DNA from: Aestuariirhabdus haliotis
GTDB lineage: Bacteria > Pseudomonadota > Gammaproteobacteria > Pseudomonadales > Aestuariirhabdaceae
Direction: 5' to 3'
NCBI RefSeq assembly: GCF_023509475.1
Contig: NZ_JAKSDZ010000013.1
Location: 1-64,000, forward strand
Length of the DNA stretch: 64,000 nucleotides
Shown: positions 36,501 through 47,856 of the stretch, one piece after another
Position numbering within the stretch: the first letter of the stretch is position 1
Layout: each line of letters begins with the position of its first letter
Position numbers and translations under genes: made by a program
The notes under the pieces: model-generated
What the model saw: only the letters and a program-made list of their open reading frames with translations
The model's database searches: none
What the model was told of the DNA's origin: nothing

Positions 36501-37867
36501 CAGCGAGCTCCCCCTAAATCTTTTTCACTCATTGCGGCTACTACCTCTTCCATCCGCGCACTACGAGATCCCTTGATAAGAAAAACCGTGTTCTTCGAAG
36601 CGGCTTTTATCAAATTATCAACCAGCTCTTGTTTATTCAGGGTTGAGAACGCATCAGCACCGAACGCCATCGCAGCTTCCGCACTCAACGGCCCTACCGT
36701 ATAGAGTGCGTCAATCCCCCGCTGCCTGGCATATTCCCCCAAGTGCCGATGCGCCTCTATGGCTTCACTCCCCAGTTCAGCCATATCACCCATTACCAAT
36801 ACCTTGTTACCCGAATGCTTGCTTAACAAATCCACTGCCGCCTTGAAGGAGGCCGGGTTTGCGTTATAGCTATCATCAATTACTTTGCAATCGTTAACCC
36901 CTGAAACAACAACGCCACGACCCGAAACAGGCTGGGCAGATTCCAGGCCAGCCACCACCTGCGGCAGCGAAACTCCCAATGCAATACAACAGGCTGCCGC
37001 CGCAATTGCATTGGCAATGTTGTGCTCGCCAGGAAGTTGCAAATTTACTGGCAGCTTCTGCTCACGATAACAAAGCGTAAAACGGCTACTATCGCTACCT
37101 ACTTCAACATCTGCCGCATGAACATCCGCCTCAAGACGATGCAACGAAAAACTCACCAGCCTCCTATTGGCAGCCACACCTTGCCAATAACCAAAGAAGG
37201 GATCATCGAGATTAAGAACCGCAACGCCTTCAGCAGATAGCCCGGAGAGGATTTCGCCTTTGGCCTGGGCAATTCCACGCAAGGATCCGAAGCCTTCTAT
37301 ATGAGCGGCTGAAGCATTATTTATTAGAGCAACATCGGGCTTTACCAAACCCACGGTATAACTGATTTCCCCGATCGCGCTGGCACCCAACTCTATAACG
37401 GCATTGTGGTGCGCACATTCAAGCTGGCATAGCGTCAGGGGTGCACCAAAGTCATTATTTAAATTTCCGCGAGTGGCATGCACCTTACCTTGCTGCGCAA
37501 GAATAGCCGCACTGAGTTCCTTTACACTGGTCTTACCGCTACTGCCTGTAATAGCAATAACAGCGCCTTCAAATTGTTGTCGCACCCACTGACCGATCAG
37601 ACCAAGTGCTATACGCGTATCCTCGACCTGCAACTGAGGTAGCTCAGTATCCACAGCGCGGCTGACGATAGCGGCAACGGCCCCAGCTTTTCGGGCCTCG
37701 GCAAGAAACTCATGCCCATCAAAAGAAGGGCCCTCTATCGCTACAAACAAGGCGCCGGGTTGTAGTGTGCGGGTATCAATACTGACGCTGGAGAAAGAGC
37801 AATCTCCACCTGGCATTTTCCCCTTGAGAGGGGCCACTAACTGGCTTAATTTCGGCTGACCGATCAT
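36500..37867 (-). CDS. murF: UDP-N-acetylmuramoyl-tripeptide--D-Ala-D-Ala ligase MurF
   Basis: Adds D-Ala-D-Ala to the UDP-MurNAc tripeptide. 455 residues. The ATP loop is [14 protein letters not shown] (about 105-118), and the central domain has [10 protein letters not shown] and the C-terminal [13 protein letters not shown] segment diagnostic for MurF. It overlaps murE by four bases and mraY by one. Confidence 0.98.
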   Translation of the reverse strand: MIGQPKLSQLVAPLKGKMPGGDCSFSSVSIDTRTLQPGALFVAIEGPSFDGHEFLAEARKAGAVAAIVSRAVDTELPQLQVEDTRIALGLIGQWVRQQFEGAVIAITGSSGKTSVKELSAAILAQQGKVHATRGNLNNDFGAPLTLCQLECAHHNAVIELGASAIGEISYTVGLVKPDVALINNASAAHIEGFGSLRGIAQAKGEILSGLSAEGVAVLNLDDPFFGYWQGVAANRRLVSFSLHRLEADVHAADVEVGSDSSRFTLCYREQKLPVNLQLPGEHNIANAIAAAACCIALGVSLPQVVAGLESAQPVSGRGVVVSGVNDCKVIDDSYNANPASFKAAVDLLSKHSGNKVLVMGDMAELGSEAIEAHRHLGEYARQRGIDALYTVGPLSAEAAMAFGADAFSTLNKQELVDNLIKAASKNTVFLIKGSRSARMEEVVAAMSEKDLGGAR

Positions 37868-39381
37868 GCGGCGTCTCCCTGCCAGTGCTGTAAAGCCAGC
37901 TCTACCTGTTCCTGGTCACTAAATGGATGACGTACCGTATTCACTTCCTGATACCGCTCATGCCCTTTACCGGCAACTACGACAACATCATTTACTGAAG
38001 CCCTGGAAACGACGTCTCTGATCGCTTTCTTACGATCACTGATCACTTGCACGCGGGGCAAGTCTTCAACATTAATGCCACGCATCACATCGCTGATAAT
38101 CGCATCGGGATCCTCACATCGAGGGTTGTCGCTAGTCACCATTACCATTTCAGCTCCGGCCAAGGCAGCTTGCAACATCAAGGGCCGCTTACCCACATCC
38201 CGATCACCACCACAACCAAACACACAGACAATTCGACCATGACAATGGTGCGACACCGCGGCTAACAAACTTATGAGTGCGTCTGGTGTATGAGCATAAT
38301 CGATCACAACCAGCGGTTGCTTTTCACCACCAAACAATTGCATACGACCGTCTACGGCTACCAGAGTATTTGCCGCAGACAATACGGCAGGAAGCTCATA
38401 CCCCTGCACGCAGAGGGCCGCGATAACGGCCAACACATTGGCTAAATTGAAATCGCCCAAAAGCGCACATTGCAGATCACCGTCTCCCCAGGGCGTTACA
38501 ATGTGTGCCTGTATGCCACGTGACCCATACACGATTCGCTCTGGATAAACGTCGCCCGATCCCGACCGCAAGCTGTAGTCGATTACCGTCACATTCGAGT
38601 TCACTGAGCTTTTCATCAGAGGTGCGTATTCGTCATCTCTATTGATAACGGCATACTCCAATGTCGGTGCAGCAAACAAACGAGCCTTGGCCTCGGAGTA
38701 CTGTTCCATATCGCCGTGATAATCAAGATGATCCCGCGTCAGATTGGTAAAAATGGCGGTGGTAAATCCAACGCCTTCTGTACGCCCCTGTTCAAGACCA
38801 TGAGACGACGCTTCCATTGCCAGATTTTTGACCTCAACTGAAACGAGCTCTGCCATAAATTGCTGAGTAGTAACCAGATCAGGGGTCGTATTCAGCCCTT
38901 CTTCCATAGAGCCTACAAAACCAGAACCCAAGGTTCCCATAACGCCACAGGGCTCACCAAGGCAATCAAGTAGCTGGGCCAAATAATGTGAACAGGATGT
39001 TTTTCCATTGGTACCTGTAACGCCGAAAATGCGCAGCTTATCCGATGGCGACCGGTAGTAATCGGCAATAATACGGGCGACATGGTTCGACAACTCAGGC
39101 AACGCTACAACGCAAACGCCATTGCGAATTTCGCACGAGCTATCGCCATGGTCAGCTTCAACCACGACCGCCGAGGCACCCGCACTAATTGCGTCATCAA
39201 TATAATGGCGACCATCGGCATCGACACCGGGTAACGCCAGAAACAGGTTTCCTGTCACCACCTTGCGACTATCAATCGCAACTCCCGTTATTACCACATT
39301 CTTCAGAGCTTCCAACAGTGTCGTTGAAGCATAGGGCTCTAGAAGCTGCGATAGTTGCATTGTTCGAGCTTCAGCCGTCAT
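37864..39381 (-). CDS. murE: UDP-MurNAc-L-Ala-D-Glu--meso-diaminopimelate ligase MurE
   Basis: Adds the third stem residue. 505 residues. The ATP loop is GVTGTNGKTSCSHYL, and the motif DNPR (TSDNPRCEDP) that selects meso-diaminopimelate over lysine is present, so the cell wall should be the usual Gram-negative A1-gamma type. The C-terminus has GKGHERYQE. It overlaps both ftsI and murF by ATGA. Confidence 0.98.
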   Translation of the reverse strand: MTAEARTMQLSQLLEPYASTTLLEALKNVVITGVAIDSRKVVTGNLFLALPGVDADGRHYIDDAISAGASAVVVEADHGDSSCEIRNGVCVVALPELSNHVARIIADYYRSPSDKLRIFGVTGTNGKTSCSHYLAQLLDCLGEPCGVMGTLGSGFVGSMEEGLNTTPDLVTTQQFMAELVSVEVKNLAMEASSHGLEQGRTEGVGFTTAIFTNLTRDHLDYHGDMEQYSEAKARLFAAPTLEYAVINRDDEYAPLMKSSVNSNVTVIDYSLRSGSGDVYPERIVYGSRGIQAHIVTPWGDGDLQCALLGDFNLANVLAVIAALCVQGYELPAVLSAANTLVAVDGRMQLFGGEKQPLVVIDYAHTPDALISLLAAVSHHCHGRIVCVFGCGGDRDVGKRPLMLQAALAGAEMVMVTSDNPRCEDPDAIISDVMRGINVEDLPRVQVISDRKKAIRDVVSRASVNDVVVVAGKGHERYQEVNTVRHPFSDQEQVELALQHWQGDAA

Positions 39382-41096
39382 GACCTGTTCGCCCGTGGCT
39401 GTTGTTTTTTTGCAATTCTTTTCACATCGGCCGGAGTTTCTCCCAGTAAATGCAGAGTCCCTGCTACAACATTGGAAAAAACAGGTGCGGCAACAGCGCC
39501 ACCGTAGTAGTCACCCGCCTTGGGATTATCAATCATTACCACAGCAACCACGCGAGGATCATTAGCCGGCGCAATACCCGCAAACGTCGAGTGATACTTG
39601 TTTTCTTCATAACCGTTACGGCTTACCTTGTGAACCGTTCCAGACTTACCTGCAACCTCATAACCCTCAACGGCTGCTTGTGTTCCGGTTCCACCTTTTT
39701 TAACGACAGCCTTCATCATTCCTCGCACATCTTTTGCAATGCGCTGGGAAATAACCTGCTCTTCAATTTCATCTCGATTACCGTCACGCAAAATCGTGAT
39801 TGGCTTTTTAAGGCCGTCACGAGCAAGTACGCTGTATGCAGAAGCTAGCTGCAAAGCCGTCACTGAAATACCGTAGCCATAGGATAACGTTGCCGTTTCT
39901 GTAGCGCGCCAACGCCCTCGATTGGGCAAAATACCGCCACTTTCTCCGGGAAATCCACTTCCGGACGCTTGCCCCAGACCGACTTGATAGAAAGTCTCCC
40001 AGATCGTTTCTGCGCCGATATCCAGGGCGATTTTACTGGTCGCAACATTGCTCGATTTGGCCAGCATTTTGGTCATATCCACAACGCCATAATTTCTATG
40101 GTCTTTAACCAGCAGTTTGGAACTAACGCGAAAAACACCCGGCGAGGTATCAATACTGGAACCTTTGCTATAATGGCCTGTTCCCATTGCGGCGGCCAAC
40201 GTCAACGGCTTAACAGTGGAACCCGGTTCAAACACATCGGTCATAGCACGGTTCCGTAGACTAGCCACGTTGATACGCTTGCGATTGTTCGGGTTATAGG
40301 AGGGCTGATTCACCATGGCTAACACTTCGCCAGAGTCGACATCAATCACAACCAGAGAACCACCGTCAGCTTTTTGCTTACTTACTGCCGCCTTGAGTTC
40401 ACGATAAGCCAGATATTGCACACGCATATCAATACTCAGGATCAGATCCTTACCGGGGTTGGCACTGGCCACCAGTTCAGCACTTTTTACCAATCGGCCA
40501 CGACGATCCTTCAACATCCGATATTTTCCTGGAGTGCCTTCCAACCATTCGTTATAGGCAAGCTCCATTCCTTCCTGGCCATTGTCATCCACATCGGTAA
40601 AACCGACCAGATGCGCTGCCACCTCGCCAGAAGGGTAATAGCGACGATACTCATCGATGGTGTACATACCATCGATGTTCAAATCCATTAGTCGTTGCCC
40701 TTTCTCTGGCGTCACATGGCGCTTCAAATATACAAACTCTTTGCTGCTATTTTTTTTGATGCGATCCTTGAGATATCGCACGGATAGATCAAGCTCCCGG
40801 GATAACTGCTTCCAGGGCATTTGCTTCTGCGCCAGTTCCTGAGGGTTTACCCAAACCGAAACCACTGGCGTACTAACGGCCAAAGCTCGACCATTGCGAT
40901 CAAAAATCACCCCACGGGTAGCGGCAATGCGCGAGTAACGCACTGTTCTTTTATCGCCTTCATCCTGCAAGAACTGACGATCAACAACCTGCAGATCAAC
41001 AATGCGCCAAAAGACCATACTGGTAGCAATAGCCACCAGTATCAGCACAAAAACAAACCGTGCCGGGTAGGGTCCATTACGCACATCCTTGTTCAC
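39378..41096 (-). CDS. ftsI: Septal transpeptidase FtsI (PBP3)
   Basis: Monofunctional class B penicillin-binding protein, partner of FtsW. 572 residues. One membrane anchor at about 13-31, a pedestal domain, then the transpeptidase domain with active-site Ser293-x-x-Lys296 (STVK), SSN near 347, and KSGT near 480. It overlaps ftsL and murE by four bases each. Confidence 0.98.
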   Translation of the reverse strand: MNKDVRNGPYPARFVFVLILVAIATSMVFWRIVDLQVVDRQFLQDEGDKRTVRYSRIAATRGVIFDRNGRALAVSTPVVSVWVNPQELAQKQMPWKQLSRELDLSVRYLKDRIKKNSSKEFVYLKRHVTPEKGQRLMDLNIDGMYTIDEYRRYYPSGEVAAHLVGFTDVDDNGQEGMELAYNEWLEGTPGKYRMLKDRRGRLVKSAELVASANPGKDLILSIDMRVQYLAYRELKAAVSKQKADGGSLVVIDVDSGEVLAMVNQPSYNPNNRKRINVASLRNRAMTDVFEPGSTVKPLTLAAAMGTGHYSKGSSIDTSPGVFRVSSKLLVKDHRNYGVVDMTKMLAKSSNVATSKIALDIGAETIWETFYQVGLGQASGSGFPGESGGILPNRGRWRATETATLSYGYGISVTALQLASAYSVLARDGLKKPITILRDGNRDEIEEQVISQRIAKDVRGMMKAVVKKGGTGTQAAVEGYEVAGKSGTVHKVSRNGYEENKYHSTFAGIAPANDPRVVAVVMIDNPKAGDYYGGAVAAPVFSNVVAGTLHLLGETPADVKRIAKKQQPRANRS

Positions 41097-41401
41097 TGCA
41101 CCACCATAATCGTGTCCTTTGGGTGAGGTATATTCATATTCAATTGTTTACGGGCCAGATTCTCAATTCGGCTAGGCGTTGTCAGGGTGCTGTGCTGAAG
41201 CAGTAACTGCCCCCACTGCACCTGCGCCTGATGCTTAGAATTGCGCTCAGCCATCAACTCATTAAATGCCAAACGGTTAAGGTGTGCGGTGTAGGTCACC
41301 AACAACGCAGAAACGGCAACCATAACCAGCAATAACACCATTAGCAGGTGTTGCTTGCAGATCAATTCCTGCCACACGCTCTTCACCATATTTCCAGGCA
41401 T
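41093..41401 (-). CDS. ftsL: Cell division protein FtsL
   Basis: Small bitopic protein that forms a coiled coil with FtsB and activates FtsWI. 102 residues. Membrane segment at about 20-40, followed by a leucine-rich heptad region (about 42-85). Identification rests on size, topology and the rsmH-ftsL-ftsI position as well as the family motif EWGQLLLE-like QWGQLLLQ. Confidence 0.93.
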   Translation of the reverse strand: MPGNMVKSVWQELICKQHLLMVLLLVMVAVSALLVTYTAHLNRLAFNELMAERNSKHQAQVQWGQLLLQHSTLTTPSRIENLARKQLNMNIPHPKDTIMVVQ

Positions 41402-41403
41402 CC

Positions 41404-42324
41404 CTAGCCAATCTTTTCTGCAACACGCATAACAGCACTGCGTGACCTTGGATTCCGTTGAACTTCGTCGGCACTGGCTTTGACAGCTTTACCGACAGAC
41501 TTTAATCGTTTGTTTAACTGGTCATCTCTTACCGGCAATCCCGGTGGTAGCTCGTCGCCTTTAACATGCTTGCGAATAAAGCGTTTCACCATCCGGTCTT
41601 CGAGTGAATGAAAGCTGATCACCACCAGGCGGCCGCCAGGCTTTAACAATTCCAAAGCCTGATCCAGGCACACTTCCAGATCTTTAAGTTCGGAATTGAT
41701 ATAAATCCTGATGCCCTGAAAAGCGCGGGTTGCAGGGTTTTTACCCTTTTCCCAACGAGGATTAGCCTCACTGACAATTTTCGCCAACTGAGCGGTACGA
41801 TTAATATCAGAAGCGCCTCGAGCCTCGACGATCGCTCGTGCTATGCGTTTAGCAAACCTCTCTTCGCCATAGGTTTTTAATACCCAGGCAATATCTTCCT
41901 CAGACGCTCGAGCAAGCCATTGCGCAGCGCTCTCTCCGCGCTCCGGATCCATGCGCATGTCAAGAGGACCATCATTCAGGAAACTGAAACCACGTTCAGG
42001 ATCATCCAGTTGCGGAGAAGACACCCCCAAATCAAGCAGTACACCCGCAACCTGACCACCAACCAGCGATTCTATTTCAGCGAAGGATCCCTGCTGAATT
42101 TGAAACCGACCATCTTGCTCAGCCAATGTATTAGCTGTTGCAATGGCCCTTGGATCTTTATCAATTCCAACCAGTGAACCCGCATCGTCCAGTTTCGACA
42201 AAATCAAACGGGAATGACCGCCCCGCCCGAAAGTGCCATCCACATAACGACCGTCGGGGCTTGTCACCAGAGATGACACTGCCTCGTGCAGTAAAACCGT
42301 TTCGTGTTGATCGTGATGCGTCAT
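41404..42324 (-). CDS. rsmH: 16S rRNA m4C1402 methyltransferase RsmH
   Basis: N4-methylates C1402 of 16S rRNA in the decoding centre. 306 residues. The SAM site begins [16 protein letters not shown], and the conserved blocks [20 protein letters not shown] and [15 protein letters not shown] are present. It starts one base after the mraZ stop and belongs to the mra transcript. Confidence 0.97.
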   Translation of the reverse strand: MTHHDQHETVLLHEAVSSLVTSPDGRYVDGTFGRGGHSRLILSKLDDAGSLVGIDKDPRAIATANTLAEQDGRFQIQQGSFAEIESLVGGQVAGVLLDLGVSSPQLDDPERGFSFLNDGPLDMRMDPERGESAAQWLARASEEDIAWVLKTYGEERFAKRIARAIVEARGASDINRTAQLAKIVSEANPRWEKGKNPATRAFQGIRIYINSELKDLEVCLDQALELLKPGGRLVVISFHSLEDRMVKRFIRKHVKGDELPPGLPVRDDQLNKRLKSVGKAVKASADEVQRNPRSRSAVMRVAEKIG

Positions 42325-42325
42325 A

Positions 42326-42784
42326 TTAAAGAGACAGAGAACTTAGCTCTGCTGGAACCTCGTCTTCGCTATTACCCAGTTGCAAATCTTCATTCAGGCG
42401 TTCAGCCCAACGCTCTTCACTCCACAACTCAAACTTTTTGCCTTGGCCGACGAGGATGCAGCGTTTTTCCAGCGCAGCATGTTCCCGTAACAATGGTGGA
42501 ACCAGAATTCGGCTACTGGAATCCATCTCCACATCGGTGGCATGGCCGATCAGCAACCGCTGTATGCGTCGTGTCAGAGGGTTAAAGCTGGGCAGCGCTT
42601 CAATTTTGGTTTGAATCTCTTCCCACTCCGCAAGCGGGTAGATCAACAAGCAGGGCTGGTCGGTATCAATGGTCGCTACCAGACACCCATCATCGTGCGC
42701 AAGCAGTCGCTCGCGATACCTGGTCGGTATCGCAAGACGCCCCTTGGCATCGAGATTGATGGCGTTAGCTCCCCTAAACCTCAC
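42326..42784 (-). CDS. mraZ: Transcriptional regulator MraZ
   Basis: DNA-binding regulator of the dcw cluster, which represses its own promoter in E. coli. 152 residues with two SpoVT-AbrB half-domains, each with a DxxxR core ([10 protein letters not shown] near 14, [10 protein letters not shown] near 90). The start is GTG at 42784, giving RFRGAN. Its ribosome binding site is a run of five G that is also the last of the phased repeats described at 42789-42833. Confidence 0.96.
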   Translation of the reverse strand: MRFRGANAINLDAKGRLAIPTRYRERLLAHDDGCLVATIDTDQPCLLIYPLAEWEEIQTKIEALPSFNPLTRRIQRLLIGHATDVEMDSSSRILVPPLLREHAALEKRCILVGQGKKFELWSEERWAERLNEDLQLGNSEDEVPAELSSLSL

Positions 42785-42788
42785 TTCT

Positions 42789-42833
42789 CCCCCTTTTTCC
42801 CACTTAAACCCACTTTATGCCACTTTGAGACAC
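42789..42833 (-). promoter_or_regulatory. MraZ-box array, five repeats at 10-bp spacing
   Basis: On the minus strand five pentamers at exact 10-bp spacing: GTGTC (42833-42829), GTGGC (42823-42819), GTGGG (42813-42809), GTGGG (42803-42799) and GGGGG (42793-42789). E. coli MraZ binds GTGGG repeats spaced the same way. The array runs from the -10 element of the promoter through the expected start site to the mraZ ribosome binding site, so MraZ binding should block initiation. Confidence 0.85.
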
Positions 42834-42860
42834 TATAGGAATGCTAAGGGGGCCAGTCAA
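42832..42860 (-). promoter_or_regulatory. Sigma-70 promoter of the dcw cluster
   Basis: On the minus strand TTGACT (42860-42855), a 17-bp spacer and TATAGT (42837-42832), a near-consensus promoter. The start would be near 42825, with a leader of about 40 bases to the mraZ GTG. Confidence 0.88.
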
Positions 42861-43065
42861 CAGGGCAGATCGCAAAATTGGCTTTAAAATCAGGGTGATA
42901 AGTTGATTTATCTCATCCCACGAATGAACATCTTGATAATTTCAGATAGCTTTTTCAGAAAATACAAAACGATAAACCACCAAGTTAAAGTGATTTATTA
43001 AGAGTAAGAATATTTTGATCTATTAGAGGAGTTGTTACCTGCATCTCATTGAAGCGAGAGACGGT
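42861..43065. other. A/T-rich spacer between rnpB and the dcw promoter
   Basis: About 200 bp without a gene. The part nearest rnpB is A/T-rich (42920-43040) and could act as an UP-like element or simply a spacer; no dyad or further promoter that I can support is present. Confidence 0.4.
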
Positions 43066-43071
43066 AAAAAC

Positions 43072-43420
<349 letters not shown>

Positions 43421-43424
43421 GGCT

Positions 43425-43453
43425 AGATTAACCAGCTTTCATCTCGAGGGCAA
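43425..43453 (-). promoter_or_regulatory. rnpB promoter inside the end of rsmI
   Basis: On the minus strand TTGCCC (43453-43448), a 17-bp spacer and TAATCT (43430-43425). The start falls near 43418, matching the rnpB 5' end. The -10 overlaps the rsmI stop codon, and the -35 is within rsmI coding sequence. Confidence 0.65.
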
Positions 43454-44279
43454 GCTGGTACAGGGCCTTTTTCCGCTCACCGGTTATCTGGGCCGCCAGA
43501 TTGCTGGCCTGCTTGACGGAAAGCTCTTGCAGCAATATCCCCAATATTCGTCGAGCCTCCGGATCCAGATCATCCCCTTCACTTTGCCCGGGTGCGCCAC
43601 GCACCAGCACAACGAACTCTCCGCGTTGCTGATTACTATCAGCATTCATCCAGGCCAACACATCAGAGGCCGTACCACCGTAAACAGTTTCAAACGTTTT
43701 GCTCAACTCCCTGGCAACAACCAGCTCACGCTCGCCCCCTAGCACCTCCTGCACATCCTGCATACAATCGAGTATGCGGTGAGTTGACTCATAAAATATC
43801 CAGGTGGACTCACTACTGCCCAGCCGCTCAATACGCTGTCTGCGAGCATTTTTTTTTGCCGGAAGAAACCCCTCAAAGCGAAAACGATCCGATGGCAGCC
43901 CGGCCACCGACAGCGCAGCAATAATGGCGCTGGCACCCGGCACGGGCACCACCTTAACCCCCCGAGCTCGAGCCTCATGAACCAGATGGTATCCTGGGTC
44001 TGATATCAACGGCGTTCCTGCATCCGAGATCAAAGCGACCGATTCACCCGCCTCTATGCGGTCGAGTAAGCGACCACTTCGCTCCCGCTCATTATGATCA
44101 TGGTAAGCGACCATAGGGGTTTTTATGCCCAGATGATCCATTAAACGAGCACTGTGGCGTGTATCTTCCGCAGCAATCAGATCGACGTCATTGAGCACCC
44201 GAACTGCCCGTGCCGATATATCCTCAAGATTACCGATCGGCGTTGCCACCACATAAAGCGCTGCACCGTTTTCCATCAA
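43428..44279 (-). CDS. rsmI: 16S rRNA ribose methyltransferase RsmI
   Basis: 2'-O-methylates C1402 of 16S rRNA, the same residue RsmH methylates on the base. 283 residues. The tetrapyrrole-methylase fold shows ATPIGNLEDIS at the start, AEDTRHSARLMDHLGI, ISDAGTPLISDPG and VPVPGASA. It lies divergent from lpoA, a conserved arrangement, and its 3' end carries the rnpB promoter. Confidence 0.97.
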   Translation of the reverse strand: MMENGAALYVVATPIGNLEDISARAVRVLNDVDLIAAEDTRHSARLMDHLGIKTPMVAYHDHNERERSGRLLDRIEAGESVALISDAGTPLISDPGYHLVHEARARGVKVVPVPGASAIIAALSVAGLPSDRFRFEGFLPAKKNARRQRIERLGSSESTWIFYESTHRILDCMQDVQEVLGGERELVVARELSKTFETVYGGTASDVLAWMNADSNQQRGEFVVLVRGAPGQSEGDDLDPEARRILGILLQELSVKQASNLAAQITGERKKALYQLALEMKAG

Positions 44280-44419
44280 GTTTCGACTCCGTCCACATAA
44301 GATGCCCTAGTATATAGGAAATCGCTGTTTGCCTCGGTTAGAATGATGCCTCGTTCGGCAATTCCAGTAATCGGGGCATTGTCACACCATCTCTTTCAAG
44401 AAGACGTCAGCCATCATCC

Positions 44420-46357
44420 ATGAGATTGTTTCCTCGCCTAGCATTCGTATCCGTTCTGAGCCTGTTAATCGCCGCTTGCGCAAGTGGCCCTGACTATCCT
44501 CGTGTGCCACCACTACCGGGCCAGGATCTGGACCAGATTCAGGCATTATTGGATCAGGCCGAAGAGGCGCCGCCAGCGCAAAGCGCTCAATTACGAATGG
44601 ACGCCGCCAGCCTCATGATCAGCGAACAACGGCTCGATGAAGCGAGACAGATTGCGGCCGAACTAACCCCACACAAACTGGACAGAAACAACCGGGCCCG
44701 CTATGCGCTACTTCAGGCAAAACTCGCCTTGGGTCGCAACAACGTGCTGGCCTTTACCTGGCTTGAACACCCCAGCCTGCTCTCCATTGACAACACCGAT
44801 TTACGAATCGAATCGCTGCAATTAAGAGCCCGTGCCTTGCATATGACTGGCAGTTCAATGGCAGCCATTGATGACCTGCTTATCGCTCTTGAACTTGCCA
44901 ACGCCGACCTGAGAGCTAACGTCGAGGAGCAGCTGTGGAATACTCTGCTGGAAATGGATCTGGGCGAACTCGAGCAGGCACGCAACTATCACAACCTTAA
45001 CTATCTGGACGGCTGGATTGAACTGACAGAAATCGTCAAGAAACCTGCCAGCCTGGCCAACCAATTACAAAGCATCGCAACCTGGTCTCAAAACTGGCCC
45101 ACCCACAGCGGTATCCGGAAGCTGGCCGAACTGGAAACCATTATCCGCGACAGTGCCGCCAACCAACCCACCCATATAGCTCTGGTGTTACCGCAAAGCG
45201 GCAAGCTCGAGAAAGCAGGCAATGCCGTGCGAGATGGCTTTATGGCGGCCTACTACAATGCCGCCCAGGAGGGAGACCAACTCCCCCAGCTGCGTTTCTA
45301 CGATAGCGGTCAAAGCACTGCCAACCAGCTGATCAATCAGGCCATCAGCGATGGTGTAGAGATGATTATCGGTCCATTGCGTAAAAACGCCGTCAACGAA
45401 TTGGCTCAACAGCCTTTGTTGCCTTTGCCCGCCCTAACGCTTAATTACAGCAGTGATACTCAGACTACAACCGATGGTCTCTTTCAATTTGGCCTGGCAG
45501 CCGAAGATGAAGCACGACAAGCCGCACGCCGAGGTCGGCAGGAAGGCTTCGAGAGAGCCGTAATACTCACCCAAAAAACAGCACGGGGCACTCGAGTCGC
45601 TAACGCCTTTGCAAAGGAATGGGCAGCCCATGGCGGCACCGTTATCGATCAGCGCCAGTTCACCGGAGACAACGATTACCGACAGGTCGTTGGCTCATTA
45701 CTTGCCATTGATGAAAGCCGCGGACGCGCTCGCCGCCTCGCCGCCCAAATACAAGAATCGCCCGAATTCGAACCCCGCAGACGTGAGGACATTGATGTGG
45801 TTTTTGTCTTCGCATCGCCGCAGCAGGGGCGTATTCTGAAGCCGACCCTGGCCTTCCAGTATGCCGGTAACCTTCCCGTACTCAGCACATCCAGTATCTA
45901 TTCCGGAAAACCGAACAACTCCCGGGATAAAGACCTCGACGGCATCAAATTCACAGGCTACGACTGGCTGCTGAATAACAGCCATCCATTAATGCAACAG
46001 ATCCGCAAGCGCTGGTCTCAAGCCGAAGGCAGCTACGCAGGCCTGTATGCATTGGGGGCCGACGCCTTCATGCTCTACTCCCGAGTACGACAGATGAACC
46101 GCATCGAAGGCATCGAGCTTGATGGAGCTACCGGCAACCTGCGCATGAATAAACAACAGCATATTGTTCGTGAACTCAGCTGGTATCAATTCCGCGACGG
46201 AGCGCCGCACGCACTAGAAAGCCTGCCTCCACTGAACCAACCAGCCAAGGAGGCAATCGATGGGATGGATCCTGAAACAGCGCTTCAACAAGGGCCAGCA
46301 AGCGGAGGCCGAGGCCCTGAGCTTTCTCCAGCACCAGGGTTTGCGCCTGTTAACTAA
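44420..46357 (+). CDS. lpoA: Penicillin-binding protein activator LpoA
   Basis: Outer-membrane lipoprotein that activates PBP1a from outside the peptidoglycan. 645 residues. Lipobox IAAC with lipidated Cys20, an N-terminal helical TPR-like domain (about 35-245), then a LppC domain of periplasmic-binding-protein fold (about 255-600, starting IALVLPQSGKLEKAG). The fold seems complete at about SWYQFRDGAP, yet the frame runs on for some 45 residues rich in Pro, Gly and Glu. The last 33 of these overlap the yraN coding sequence in another frame. Confidence 0.93.
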   Translation: MRLFPRLAFVSVLSLLIAACASGPDYPRVPPLPGQDLDQIQALLDQAEEAPPAQSAQLRMDAASLMISEQRLDEARQIAAELTPHKLDRNNRARYALLQAKLALGRNNVLAFTWLEHPSLLSIDNTDLRIESLQLRARALHMTGSSMAAIDDLLIALELANADLRANVEEQLWNTLLEMDLGELEQARNYHNLNYLDGWIELTEIVKKPASLANQLQSIATWSQNWPTHSGIRKLAELETIIRDSAANQPTHIALVLPQSGKLEKAGNAVRDGFMAAYYNAAQEGDQLPQLRFYDSGQSTANQLINQAISDGVEMIIGPLRKNAVNELAQQPLLPLPALTLNYSSDTQTTTDGLFQFGLAAEDEARQAARRGRQEGFERAVILTQKTARGTRVANAFAKEWAAHGGTVIDQRQFTGDNDYRQVVGSLLAIDESRGRARRLAAQIQESPEFEPRRREDIDVVFVFASPQQGRILKPTLAFQYAGNLPVLSTSSIYSGKPNNSRDKDLDGIKFTGYDWLLNNSHPLMQQIRKRWSQAEGSYAGLYALGADAFMLYSRVRQMNRIEGIELDGATGNLRMNKQQHIVRELSWYQFRDGAPHALESLPPLNQPAKEAIDGMDPETALQQGPASGGRGPELSPAPGFAPVN

Positions 46358-46637
46358 AAACTATGCCTGGCGGGGAGGTGAACTCGACCTCATTATGACG
46401 GAGCAGGATACGATTGTTTTTGTCGAGGTCCGACAACGTAGCAGTAGCCGGTACGGTACTGCTGAAGAAAGTCTGGACCAGCGTAAGTGCCACCGACTGA
46501 TCAATTGCGCTCAGCACTATTTGCAACATCACAACATGACCAACAAAGCTTGCCGGTTTGACGTGCTGGCGGCTAACGGAAAAGCGGATTCACAAGGTTT
46601 TCACTTTGAATGGATCAAAAACGCCATTACCCTGTAA
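46260..46637 (+). CDS. yraN: YraN family (UPF0102) endonuclease-like protein
   Basis: 125 residues. The core GGELDLIM followed by TIVFVEVRQRSSSRYG matches the restriction-endonuclease-like fold of UPF0102, with Glu/Asp and Glu-x-Arg at the expected active-site places. Its function is unproven. The start is well defined: a perfect AAGGAGG lies six bases before the ATG, so the first 98 bp are truly inside the lpoA frame. The block GQQAEAEALSFLQHQG, conserved in the family, falls in that overlap. Confidence 0.92.
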   Translation: MGWILKQRFNKGQQAEAEALSFLQHQGLRLLTKNYAWRGGELDLIMTEQDTIVFVEVRQRSSSRYGTAEESLDQRKCHRLINCAQHYLQHHNMTNKACRFDVLAANGKADSQGFHFEWIKNAITL

Positions 46638-46657
46638 TAACCGCCTCTGAGCGATAA

Positions 46658-47829
<1,172 letters not shown>

Positions 47830-47856
47830 TGGGTGTAACTACCTTGAAACGACTAA

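Noticed and set aside
44339-44344. TAGAAT as an lpoA promoter
   Set aside because: No acceptable -35 at 16-18 bp; too weak to list.
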